NCBI GenBank assembly: GCA_963818685.1
Contig: CAWFTJ010000006.1
Span: 682,001-746,000, forward strand
Length of the DNA stretch: 64,000 nt
Direction of reading: 5' to 3'
Source: CAJCJE01 sp963818685
Lineage (GTDB): Bacteria; Actinomycetota; Actinomycetes; Mycobacteriales; Pseudonocardiaceae
Shown here: in pieces, positions 44,980-52,933 of the stretch
How the letters are laid out: every line of letters begins with the position of its first letter
Numbering within the stretch: position 1 is the stretch's first letter
Translations under genes and position numbers: made by a program
Notes under the pieces: generated by a model
What the model saw: the letters and a program-made list of their open reading frames with translations, nothing else
Told to the model about the DNA's origin: nothing
Databases searched by the model: none

Positions 44980-45626
44980 CCGTCGGGGTGCTGCTCGTCG
45001 ACGACGAGGACCTGATCCGGGCCGGCCTGCGCGCGATCATCGACGCCGAGGACGACCTGTCCGTGCTCGGCGAGGCCGGTGACGGCGCTGAGGCGGTCGC
45101 CAAGACCCGCGCGCTCGAACCGGACGTCGTGCTGATGGACGTGCGCATGCCCGCCGTCGACGGCATCCAGGCGACAAGGCACATCCTGGACAACCAGCAG
45201 CACCCACCGAAGATCATCGTAGTGACCACGTTCGAGAACGACGACTACGTCTACGACGCGCTGCGCGCCGGCGCCAACGGCTTCCTGCTCAAGCGGTCCC
45301 GCCCGGCCGAGATCGTGCAGGCCATCCGCGCGGTCGTGGCCGGCGACTCGCTGCTGTTCCCTGCCAAGATCCGCTCGCTCGCCGAACGCAACCGGCCCCA
45401 GCAGCCGCCGGCCGGCCGCGCCATCGCCAAGCTGACCGACCGGGAGGCCGACGTGCTGCGCCTGATGTCCACCGGCCTGTCCAACGCGGAGATCGCCGAG
45501 GAACTCGTGGTCGGCCTGCAAACCGTCAAGACGCACGTTGGCAACGTGCTTGGCAAGCTTGGCGCGCGCGACCGCACCCAGGCGGTGATCTTCGCCTACG
45601 AGTCCGGGTTCATCCAGCCGCGCTGA
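44976..45626 (+). CDS. Response regulator, NarL/LuxR type
   Basis: A 216-aa DNA-binding regulator and partner of the overlapping kinase. The receiver domain has the acidic pair in LLVDDED, the phospho-acceptor in DVVLMDVRMP and the switch Lys in GFLLKRSRP. The LuxR HTH is at ~150-210 (LTDREADVLRLMSTGLSNAEIAEELVVGLQTVKTHVGNVLGKLG). Its 3' end overlaps the convergent EAL-CBS-GGDEF gene by 17 bp. Confidence 0.93.
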   Translation: MTVGVLLVDDEDLIRAGLRAIIDAEDDLSVLGEAGDGAEAVAKTRALEPDVVLMDVRMPAVDGIQATRHILDNQQHPPKIIVVTTFENDDYVYDALRAGANGFLLKRSRPAEIVQAIRAVVAGDSLLFPAKIRSLAERNRPQQPPAGRAIAKLTDREADVLRLMSTGLSNAEIAEELVVGLQTVKTHVGNVLGKLGARDRTQAVIFAYESGFIQPR

Positions 45627-47364
45627 CGTGCCGGCCGTGCCGTTCCTGCTGGGGCCGTTCCTGTCCGGGGAGGGCGTTGCCGTGCCGCAGCACGTCGTAG
45701 TGTGCGGTCCCCGGTCGCCCGACCACCCAGCTCGACCCGTCGATCGACTTGGCCCGGTGCTTGAGCGGCGCGAGCAGCTGCGACACCTCGTGGTAGCCGC
45801 TGACCGAGCCGGACACGCAGATCAGCATGGCCAGCGAGACGGTGACCGCCTCGCCCTCCGCGCTCCACCTGCCGTCCATCAGTCGGGCGCCCAGCTGCAT
45901 GACGTCGTCAAGTCCGGCAACGAACAGGAAGTCGTCGCCGCCGACATGGCCGACCCGCACGGTCGAGTCCTGCCTGGCCACGTCCGCGAGGCAGGCGCCG
46001 ATCTGCCGGATCAGGTCGTCGCCGACGGCGAAGCCGAACTCGTCGTTGACCGTCTTGAAGGAGTCGATGTCCAGCCAGCCGACCGCGAACACCTCGCCCG
46101 CGGTGATCCGCCTCGTCACCTCGCGCGCGATCGAGTCGCTGCCCGGCAGGCGGGTGAGCGGATTCAGCGCGGCGGCCCGCTCGACCTTGCTGTCCGCGAC
46201 CGCACGCACGAGGTCGGTTACCCGAACCACGCCGATGCAGCGGTGCGCGGCGTCCTCGACAACCACGTCGTCGTTGGTGCGCACCAGATCCGAGCCGCCG
46301 AGCACCTCCAACACGTCGAAGACGGACGCCCCGATCGGGATCACCCTGGGCGTGTCGGCGAGCCGCTTGGCACTGCGGTTCGCGTGCAGTGCGTGCCCGT
46401 ACGGACCGGTGACCGCGAGCAGGAACCGGTTCCTGTCAATCGTCCATTGCGGACGTTCCGCCTCGTCGAGCAGCACAACGCTGTTCACCATCGGCGCAGC
46501 GGCCAGCGCCTCGCGCACCTCCTCCGCTGTCGCGGAGACCGGCAGCGTCGTCGCGGGATGCATCAACTCGGTGACGCGCGGTCCGCCACGACGTTCCTCG
46601 GACGTGATCGGCTCGGTGGGAACCGTCTCGGAGCGCGGCGGCTCGATGGAGGCGAGCACCGGCGGCCTGCGCTTGGCCGGGTGCAGCGCATCGCCCTGCG
46701 CCGCCGTCACGCCGAGGGAGTGCAAAGTGGACAGTTGGTCGACCGAACTCACACCGTCCGCGAGCAACTGCGCGTCGTTGCGCGCGCACAGCTGCCCGAT
46801 CGCCTCGATCGCCGCTTTCGACCGCGGATTCGTAAGCACGTCGGCGACGATGACCCGATCCAGCTTGACGATCTCGAAATCCGGCGAGCTCAACAGGGTC
46901 AGCGGCAGGTCGCCGTCGCCGACGCCGTCCAACGCCAGCCGGAAACCGGCCGAGCGCAGCACGTCGATGCCCTGTAGCAGGGCCTTGCGCCGGACCGAAG
47001 CGAACGGCGGGTTCAACTCGATCACCACGTCGGCAGCGCGGCGCCGGGTGGCCCGCAGCGTCGCCATGACCGGGCCCAGCGCCACGTGCGCGCGGGCAGC
47101 GGAGATGGCCAGCAGGTTGACGTGCAGCGGCAGCATCAGCTGACAATCGGCGGCACGCTGCAACGCGAGCGTGACAAGGCCGTAGTCGGTTGGTGTCAGT
47201 TGACCGGTATCGGCTGCGGTGCGCAACAGTTCGCGCGCGCCACCCTGCCGCGGTCGGGCAAGGGCCTCCACCGCGACGACTCCGCCGGTGCGCAGATTGA
47301 ACATCGGCGCGAAAGCGATGTGCACATCCTGAGCGAGCGCAGGATCAAGCAACGCAGGCACCAT
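45610..47364 (-). CDS. EAL-CBS-GGDEF domain protein (c-di-GMP signalling)
   Basis: A 584-aa soluble protein of three domains. The N-terminal EAL-like domain (~1-245) has VVAVEALARP but lacks several metal-binding residues: the usual second-acid contexts read VIELNPP and LALDGVGDG. A CBS pair at ~265-390 follows (VTELMHPATTLPVSATAEEVREAL, DVVVEDAAHRCIGVVRVTDLV). The C-terminal GGDEF domain (~405-560) has LDIDSFKTVNDEFGF and GHVGGDDFLF, so the active loop is GGDDF. No TM. Such proteins sense nucleotides or c-di-GMP. The phosphodiesterase half may be inactive. Confidence 0.85.
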   Translation of the reverse strand: MVPALLDPALAQDVHIAFAPMFNLRTGGVVAVEALARPRQGGARELLRTAADTGQLTPTDYGLVTLALQRAADCQLMLPLHVNLLAISAARAHVALGPVMATLRATRRRAADVVIELNPPFASVRRKALLQGIDVLRSAGFRLALDGVGDGDLPLTLLSSPDFEIVKLDRVIVADVLTNPRSKAAIEAIGQLCARNDAQLLADGVSSVDQLSTLHSLGVTAAQGDALHPAKRRPPVLASIEPPRSETVPTEPITSEERRGGPRVTELMHPATTLPVSATAEEVREALAAAPMVNSVVLLDEAERPQWTIDRNRFLLAVTGPYGHALHANRSAKRLADTPRVIPIGASVFDVLEVLGGSDLVRTNDDVVVEDAAHRCIGVVRVTDLVRAVADSKVERAAALNPLTRLPGSDSIAREVTRRITAGEVFAVGWLDIDSFKTVNDEFGFAVGDDLIRQIGACLADVARQDSTVRVGHVGGDDFLFVAGLDDVMQLGARLMDGRWSAEGEAVTVSLAMLICVSGSVSGYHEVSQLLAPLKHRAKSIDGSSWVVGRPGTAHYDVLRHGNALPGQERPQQERHGRHVSAAG

Positions 47365-47497
47365 CCCATCGTGCCTGCCGGCGCCACGCAGCAGAACACG
47401 GGTTCACCAGGTGTTCACAGACAGCCGCGAAGATTCACCGGAATGGTCTCTCCCTCACTCCACCGTACCAAGCGGTATGGCGGGGTATCCGTATTCT

Positions 47498-47529
47498 TTG
47501 TCCACCGTTCGACTTGTCCACCGTTCGAC
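47498..47529. repeat. Tandem direct repeat of TTGTCCACCGTTCGAC (2 x 16 bp)
   Basis: Two perfect adjacent 16-bp copies lie in the 228-bp divergent gap between the EAL-CBS-GGDEF gene and the decayed ABC cassette. GACGGACAGCGACGGTCCGTC follows at once. Position and form suggest a binding site for a regulator, possibly the NarL-type regulator encoded downstream. Confidence 0.6.
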
Positions 47530-47592
47530 GGACAGCGACGGTCCGTCGGAACGTGGTCGCGGGCGAGCGCCGCGAAATTCGACGATTGTCCC

Positions 47593-48473
47593 GTGAACGC
47601 GATCGAAATACGCGGCCTGCGCAAGACCTACGGCGCACACCCCGCGGTGGACGGCATCGACCTGACCGTCCGGCAGGGTGAAATTTTCGCCCTGCTCGGA
47701 CCCAACGGCGCCGGCAAGACCACCACTGTCGAGATCCTGGAAGGCCATCGCGGCCGCGACGACGGCAAGGTCAGCGTGCTGGGCGAAGACCCGGCGCGGG
47801 CAGGCCGGGCCTGGCGGGCGCGCATCGGCATCGTTCTGCAGACGGCCAACGACGCCGCCGAACTGACCGTCGCCGAACTGGTGCGGCCCTCCCTCAACTA
47901 GCACCAGCGCCCGTTACTACCCGCACCCGCGCGATCCGGAAACCGTCATCGAACAGGTCGGCCTGACCGACAAGGCGGGCGCCCGCATCCGCACCCTCTC
48001 CGGTGGCCAGCGTCGCAGGGTCGACGTCGCGCTTGGCATCATCGGATCGCCCGAACTGGCCGTCCTGAACGACTGAGCCTCGACGAGCCGACCACCGGGT
48101 TCGACCCGGAGGCGCGTCGCCAGTTCTGGGACCTGATCCGGGCCCTCGCCGCCGACGGCACCACCATCCTGCTCACCACCCACTACCTGGACGAGGCCGA
48201 AGCCCTCGCCGACCGCGTCGCGGTGCTCGCGGGCGGCCGGATCGTGGCCGAGGACACCCCGGCCGGTCTCGGCGGCCGGGCCACCGCGGAGGCAACCGTG
48301 CACTGGCTGGCCGCCGACGGCCCGCACGAGATGCGCACCGCGACCCCGACCTCGCTCATCGCGCGCCTTGCGAGCGGTCGTGAACTGCCCGAAATGCCCG
48401 AAATATCAGAACTACGAGCACCCGGCCCAGCCTGGAAGACGTCTACCTGAACCTGATCGGAGAAGCCCGATGA
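47593..48473 (+). pseudogene. ABC-2 transporter ATPase, decayed (stop plus several frame changes)
   Basis: GTG 47593 opens MNAIEIRGLRKTYGAHPAV with an intact Walker A (GPNGAGKT) but meets TAG at 47899 after VAELVRPSLN. Homology resumes in a second frame (ARYYPHPRDPETVIEQVGL, RTLSGGQRRRVDVALGI) and stops at 48074. It moves back for LDEPTTGFDPEARRQFW and THYLDEAEALADRV, then shifts again for SLEDVYLNLIGEAR before TGA 48471. At least three frame changes and insertions around the breaks argue for real decay, not one error. It ends overlapping the permease ATG. Confidence 0.82.
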
Positions 48474-49263
48474 CCACGCTGACCCTCGGTATGGCGCGCG
48501 GCGGTGTCGAGCTGCGCGAGTTCTTCCGCAGGAAGGAGATGGTGATCTTCACCTTCTCCCTGCCGGCCGTGCTGCTGCTGTTGCTCGGCTCGATCGAGCA
48601 CCAGCGCCACGCCGGCCAACTGCTCACGGCGGGCATGATCGCCGCTGGCGTGGTGTCCACGTCGTTCGTGTCCATCGGTATCGGCATCGCGCTGGACCGT
48701 GAGGACGGCACACTGAAACGGTTGCGCGGCACGCCGATGCCGGCCGCCGTCTACTTCGTCGGCAAGCTCATGCTGGTGCTGGTCTCCGGCGTTGCCGAGG
48801 TGGTGCTGTTGCTGATCATCGGCACGCTCGTGTTCGACGTGCACCTGCCAAGCACCGGCGCGGACTGGCTGACGCTGGTCTGGGTGTTCCTGCTCGGTGT
48901 GATCGGTGCCACCATGCTCGGCATCGCCGCGAGCAGCCTGACCCGCTCGGCGCGCAGCGCGCCAGCCGTGCTCAATCTTGCCCATCCCAATGCTGGAGCC
49001 TGGTGTTGGAGTTCATCTCCGGGATCTTCGTTGTGCCGATCACCGACCTGCCGGCCTGGATGGTGCGGGTGGCCTCGGTGTTTCCGGTGAAATGGCTGGC
49101 ACAGGGCTTTCGCTCAGCGTTGTCGCCGGGCAACCTGAGTGCTCTGGAGGCGGCTGGACAATGGGAACATCCGAAGACGGCATTGATTCTGGGGGCATGG
49201 TGCGTGGCCGGTCTGGTGCTGTGTCTGCTGACCTTCCGCTGGACGAACCGGCGCGCGGGTTGA
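48470..49263 (+). pseudogene. ABC-2 permease, frameshifted
   Basis: From ATG 48470 (MTTLTLGMARGGVELREFFRRKEM) the frame encodes a typical ABC-2 permease N-terminus and several TM helices, with REDGTLKRLRGTPMP, up to APAVLNL near 48975. Two small insertions (around AATC and CTGG) then shift the frame. The C-terminal part, VLEFISGIFVVPITDLPAWM to CLLTFRWTNRRAG, is read one frame over. With the decayed ATPase it forms a broken exporter cassette whose two-component regulator is still intact. Confidence 0.8.
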
Positions 49264-50432
49264 CCACCGCGCAGACCGACGTCCATGGGCAGACGTTCCT
49301 GCTGGGCCAGTGGGAGGCGTACTTCGCGGCCGTCGGTGTCATGGGTGTTGTACTCGCCTGGGCCACACCCGCGCCCGACCGCGCCGACCGGCTGGTCGCC
49401 ACCGCGCTGCTGCTGGCCCTCGCGGCCTGGTGGCTGGCCTTCGGTCGGCGCGTCTACCGGCGAAGCGCCGGTGACCTGGCCGGTCTCGGCTACTACGTGG
49501 GCGTGTTCGCTTTGGTCGTGCCGCTGCTGGTGTTGGTGCCGAACTGTTGCTGGGTGTTGTTCGCGCTCACCCCGCAGGTCTACATGGTCGTCGGTACGGA
49601 CCGGATCGCCAATGTCGTGGTCAGCCTCCTGGTGCTCTCGCCTGCGCTGGTCGAGCTGGTCCGGTTCGGCGCTGACCCGAGTTTCTGGGTGAGCCTGGCT
49701 ATCGGTGTCGGCATGGCCGGCATGGCCATGCTGATCAACGTGGCCACCGATCACATCGCCAAGCAGAGCGCGGAACGCGCCCGCCTCATCGAACAGTTGG
49801 AAGCGGGCCGCGCCGAGATCGCCGAACTGTCTCGACAGGCGGGCGTCGCGGCCGAGCGTGAACGGCTGGCCGCGGAGATCCACGACACGCTCGCGCAGGG
49901 CTTCACCAGCATCCTCACCCTGGTGCAGGCCGCGACCGGCGAAGCAGATCGGAACCGTGCCAACGGCTATCTCGACCTGGCCGCGCACACCGCGCGGGAG
50001 AACCTTGGCGAGGCGCGGGCGCTGGTCGGCGCGCTCGCCCCACCCGCGATGCGGTCCGGCTCGCTGGTCGATGCGGTGCGGCGGCAGGCAACCCGGCTGA
50101 CCGAGGAGTGCGGCATCCGGGCTGAGTTCGCGGTGCGGGACATCGGCGCGGTGCCGATGCCGGTGGAGGTGGTGCTGTTGCGCTCGGCGCAGGAGGCGTT
50201 GGCCAACGTGCGCAGGCATTCCGGCGCGAGCGTGGCGCGGATCAGCCTTGGCGGCACCGAGAACGGCGTGCTGCTCACCGTTTCCGACGACGGCGTCGGC
50301 TTCGACTACTCCGCCGACACCAACGGTTTCGGTCTGCGCAGCATGCTCAACCGGGTCGAACAGGTCGGCGGCACGCTCACTGTCGACAGTGGACCAGAAG
50401 GCACCACGGTACGAGTGGAGGTGTGCCGGTGA
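49260..50432 (+). CDS. Sensor histidine kinase, NarL/DesK type
   Basis: A 390-aa kinase. The N-terminal region (~15-155) has five to six hydrophobic segments and is followed by a coiled-coil (SAERARLIEQLEAGRAEIAEL). The HisKA_3 phospho-site is AAEIHDTLAQGFTSILTLV, and the ATPase domain shows EALANVRRHSG and VSDDGVGFD. The start is inferred: a TTG at 49260 overlaps the permease stop (TTGA); ATG 49197 would add 21 residues read across the permease end. The overlap with the response regulator (GTGA) makes a pair. Confidence 0.85.
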   Translation: MTTAQTDVHGQTFLLGQWEAYFAAVGVMGVVLAWATPAPDRADRLVATALLLALAAWWLAFGRRVYRRSAGDLAGLGYYVGVFALVVPLLVLVPNCCWVLFALTPQVYMVVGTDRIANVVVSLLVLSPALVELVRFGADPSFWVSLAIGVGMAGMAMLINVATDHIAKQSAERARLIEQLEAGRAEIAELSRQAGVAAERERLAAEIHDTLAQGFTSILTLVQAATGEADRNRANGYLDLAAHTARENLGEARALVGALAPPAMRSGSLVDAVRRQATRLTEECGIRAEFAVRDIGAVPMPVEVVLLRSAQEALANVRRHSGASVARISLGGTENGVLLTVSDDGVGFDYSADTNGFGLRSMLNRVEQVGGTLTVDSGPEGTTVRVEVCR

Positions 50433-51058
50433 TCCGGGTTCTCCTCGTCGACGATCATCCGGTCGTGCGTACCGGCGTGCGCGGAATGCTGGCCGCCGAA
50501 CCGGACATCGAGGTGGTCGGCGAGGCGAGTTCGGGCGCCGAGGCGATCGCCCGCGCGGCGGAACTGCGGCCCGACGTGGTGTTGATGGACCTGCGCATGC
50601 CGGACCTGGACGGCGTCGTGGCCACCGGCCGCATTCTGGCCGGCAACGCCGACATCCGCGTCGTCGTGCTCACGACCTACGAGACCGACGCGGACATCCT
50701 GCGCGCGGTCGAGGCGGGCGCGGCGGGCTATCTGCTCAAGGACGCGTCACCGGACGAACTGAGCAGGGCGATCCGCGCCGCGGCGCGCGGCGAAACCGTG
50801 CTCGCGCCACCGGTCGCGGCGCGCCTTGTGCGCAGCGTGCGGCACCCCGTGACAAGCACGCCGTTGTCCGCGCGGGAGATCGAGGTGCTGCGGTTGGTCG
50901 GCAAGGGCCTGACCAACGCGGAGATCGGCCGCAGGCTCTATATCGGTGAGGCCACAGTCAAGACGCATCTGTTGCGCTCGTTCACCAAGCTCGGCGTCTC
51001 GGACCGGACCGCGGCCGTGACCACCGCGCTCGCTCGCGGCATCCTCGGCGAACTGTGA
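50429..51058 (+). CDS. Response regulator, NarL/LuxR type
   Basis: A 209-aa regulator, partner of the overlapping kinase. Receiver features are LLVDDHPVVRTG, phospho-Asp in DVVLMDLRMP and LLKDASPDE. The LuxR HTH is LSAREIEVLRLVGKGLTNAEIGRRLYIGEATVKTHLLRSFTKLG. I prefer GTG 50429 (GGAG 8 nt upstream) over GTG 50423, which would leave only 2 nt. It probably controlled the upstream ABC cassette, now decayed. Confidence 0.93.
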   Translation: MIRVLLVDDHPVVRTGVRGMLAAEPDIEVVGEASSGAEAIARAAELRPDVVLMDLRMPDLDGVVATGRILAGNADIRVVVLTTYETDADILRAVEAGAAGYLLKDASPDELSRAIRAAARGETVLAPPVAARLVRSVRHPVTSTPLSAREIEVLRLVGKGLTNAEIGRRLYIGEATVKTHLLRSFTKLGVSDRTAAVTTALARGILGEL

Positions 51059-51062
51059 CGTC

Positions 51063-51105
51063 GGCCGCTGTAACGGATATAGGGGGTATACCCGTTACAG
51101 CGGCC
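51063..51105 (+). terminator. Hairpin after the response regulator
   Basis: GGCCGCTGTAACGG and CCGTTACAGCGGCC form a perfect 14-bp stem around ATATAGGGGGTATAC, 4 nt after the stop. The loop contains GGGTATAC, which resembles the palindrome at 16173-16188. Confidence 0.65.
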
Positions 51106-51155
51106 GGTTGCGCATCTCCCGACTCGGGCTCGTCCGGGGATGTTGTGATCACGTC

Positions 51156-51656
51156 ATGCGCAAGCCGCAGGGTGGGATCGTGCGGGGTGGGATCGTGCGG
51201 GGTGGGATCGTGCGGGGTGGGATCGTGCGGGGTGGGATCGTGCTGGGCGCGACGGCCGGTGCTGCCGTCGCGGCGGGCTTTGGCGGCGCGGCCTACGCAT
51301 CGGCCCGGGACGTCGATGCCACCACGTCCGAGCCAGGCGGCGCGGTGACGGTCGGCACACAAGACAACGTGCTCGTTGGCATCACCGCCCACGACAGCGT
51401 CACCGGCGTCGAGCGCTGGCACTACTGGGCACGGGATTCGGTGATGCCGCTCGTCGGACTCAGTGCGGACGGCAGCACCGCGTTCCTGGTCGTCGACCGG
51501 GTGTACGAACAGGACGCGCCGGCTTTCGACGCGCGCACCGGGAAATTGCTCTGGCGGCGGGTTCTCGCATCGGAAGGCTGGGTGGGCCCACCCACCGGGC
51601 CCGGCCCCGACCTGCGGGAAGCCTTGGGCGTCGAGCTGCACACCGGCAACGGGTAG
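51156..51656 (+). CDS. Membrane-anchored PQQ-like repeat protein with GGIVR repeats
   Basis: ATG 51156 opens a 166-aa frame: MRKPQ, then five GGIVR/GGIVL units coded by a 15-bp tandem repeat, then a hydrophobic helix (LGATAGAAVAAGFGGAAYA) and an exported region. The end resembles one blade of a PQQ-like beta-propeller (VTGVERWHYWARDSV, FDARTGKLLWRRVL). The protein is short for a propeller (one to two blades), so it may be truncated. The initiation site is uncertain because several GTG codons lie in the repeats. Confidence 0.55.
   Translation: MRKPQGGIVRGGIVRGGIVRGGIVRGGIVLGATAGAAVAAGFGGAAYASARDVDATTSEPGGAVTVGTQDNVLVGITAHDSVTGVERWHYWARDSVMPLVGLSADGSTAFLVVDRVYEQDAPAFDARTGKLLWRRVLASEGWVGPPTGPGPDLREALGVELHTGNG
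51171..51245 (+). repeat. Five 15-bp tandem repeats (GGTGGGATCGTGCGG)
   Basis: Four perfect units and a fifth with one change, in frame with the gene and encoding GGIVR. Copy-number change would keep the frame and alter the N-terminal linker length. Confidence 0.9.
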
Positions 51657-51748
51657 GTCACCAACCAGTGTCATCCGCCGATGTGTATGCGAGGCGGCTC
51701 GCCACGGGAGTGGCGAGCCGCCCGAGGAGCACACGCGGCGGAATGCGT

Positions 51749-52705
51749 TTACGCGGAGAGGTGGGCCAGCCGCCGCTGGGTCGGCCAGCGCACGTTGGTC
51801 GCCCAGCCCAGCATCTCGAACACCCGGATCAGCCGCGCGGAGATGTCGATCTGACCGCGTTGCACGCCGTGCCGGGCGCAGGTCGGGTCGGCGTGGTGCA
51901 GGTTGTGCCAGGATTCGCCGAAGGAGAACACCGCCAGCGGCCAGAAGTTCGCGGCCCGGTCGCGGGAGTTGAACGGGCGCTCGCCGAACATGTGGCAGAT
52001 CGAGTTGACCGACCAGGTGACGTGGTGCAGCACCGCGATGCGGACGAGGCCGGCCCAGAACAGGCAGGTGAGCGCGCCCCACAGCGACAGCGTGGCCAGG
52101 CCGCCGACCAGCGCGGGCACGCCGATGCTGGCCAGCGACAGCACGATGAACATGCGGTCGACCCGCTGGATGTCCGGGTCGTTGACCAGATCCGGGGCGA
52201 ACCGCTCGCGGTTGGTCAGGTCGCGGTCGAACAGCCAGCCGAGGTGCGCGTGGTAGAAGCCCTTGGTCAGCGCGATGGGGGAGGAACCGAAGCGCCACGG
52301 CGAGTGCGGGTCGCCGTCGCGGTCGGAGAACGCGTGGTGGCGCCGGTGGTCGGCGACCCAACCCGTTGTGGTGCCCTGGAAGGACAGGTTGCCGGCGACG
52401 GCCAGCGCGATCCGCAGCGGCCGGACCGCCTTGAACGAACCGTGGGTGAAGTGCCGGTGGAAGCCGACGGTCACGCCCAACCCGGTCAGCGCGTACATGC
52501 CGATCGCCATGCCGACGTCCACCCAGTTGAGCCCCCAGCCCCAGGCGAACGGCACCGCGGCGATCAGTGCGGCGAGCGGAATGACCACGAAGGCGATCAC
52601 CAGCACTTGTTCGGTCATCCCCCGGCGACCGGACACGATCGGCTTCGGGGGCGACGTCGGCGGCGCGGCGGTAGGCGGTGCGGTGGGGGCTGCGATCGGG
52701 GGCAT
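51749..52705 (-). CDS. Acyl-CoA delta-9 desaturase-type membrane fatty-acid desaturase
   Basis: A 318-aa membrane di-iron enzyme introducing a double bond into fatty acyl chains. The three histidine boxes are FHRHFTH (83-88), HRRHHAF (120-124) and ESWHNLHHADP (His267, His270, His271). Hydrophobic helices lie around ~33-80 and ~185-230. The N-terminus is Pro-rich. ATG 52705 has GAGGA about 7 nt upstream. It resembles mycobacterial DesA3-type enzymes. Its promoter region holds a strong palindrome. Confidence 0.92.
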   Translation of the reverse strand: MPPIAAPTAPPTAAPPTSPPKPIVSGRRGMTEQVLVIAFVVIPLAALIAAVPFAWGWGLNWVDVGMAIGMYALTGLGVTVGFHRHFTHGSFKAVRPLRIALAVAGNLSFQGTTTGWVADHRRHHAFSDRDGDPHSPWRFGSSPIALTKGFYHAHLGWLFDRDLTNRERFAPDLVNDPDIQRVDRMFIVLSLASIGVPALVGGLATLSLWGALTCLFWAGLVRIAVLHHVTWSVNSICHMFGERPFNSRDRAANFWPLAVFSFGESWHNLHHADPTCARHGVQRGQIDISARLIRVFEMLGWATNVRWPTQRRLAHLSA

Positions 52706-52780
52706 AAGTGTCCTCGGAGGTTGGGGGCGAGCTTGAGGAGAGCGCTTGAGAGCGGGAGAGCGAGCGCGCAGACACCGTAC

Positions 52781-52797
52781 ACCTACACGTTGTAGGT
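52781..52797. promoter_or_regulatory. Palindromic operator ACCTACACGTTGTAGGT upstream of desaturase
   Basis: ACCTACA-CGT-TGTAGGT has perfect 7-bp arms, 76 bp upstream of the desaturase start. The form is typical of a TetR-type site, such as those controlling desaturases; no regulator gene is adjacent. Confidence 0.65.
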
Positions 52798-52933
52798 TGG
52801 GGGTGAGGTGACGTGTGGTGACGGAATTCGTCGAAATTATCCTGTGACAATTTCGTGATTGACAGCGGGGTCGAAACCGCAGCTCAACAGACCGTGAAAT
52901 CCATCCGACCAGGCGAGGCGTTACCGTCCAACC

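Noticed and set aside
51171..51245. Tandem repeats as a CRISPR array
   Set aside because: Units are 15 bp and contiguous without spacers, and no cas genes are present.
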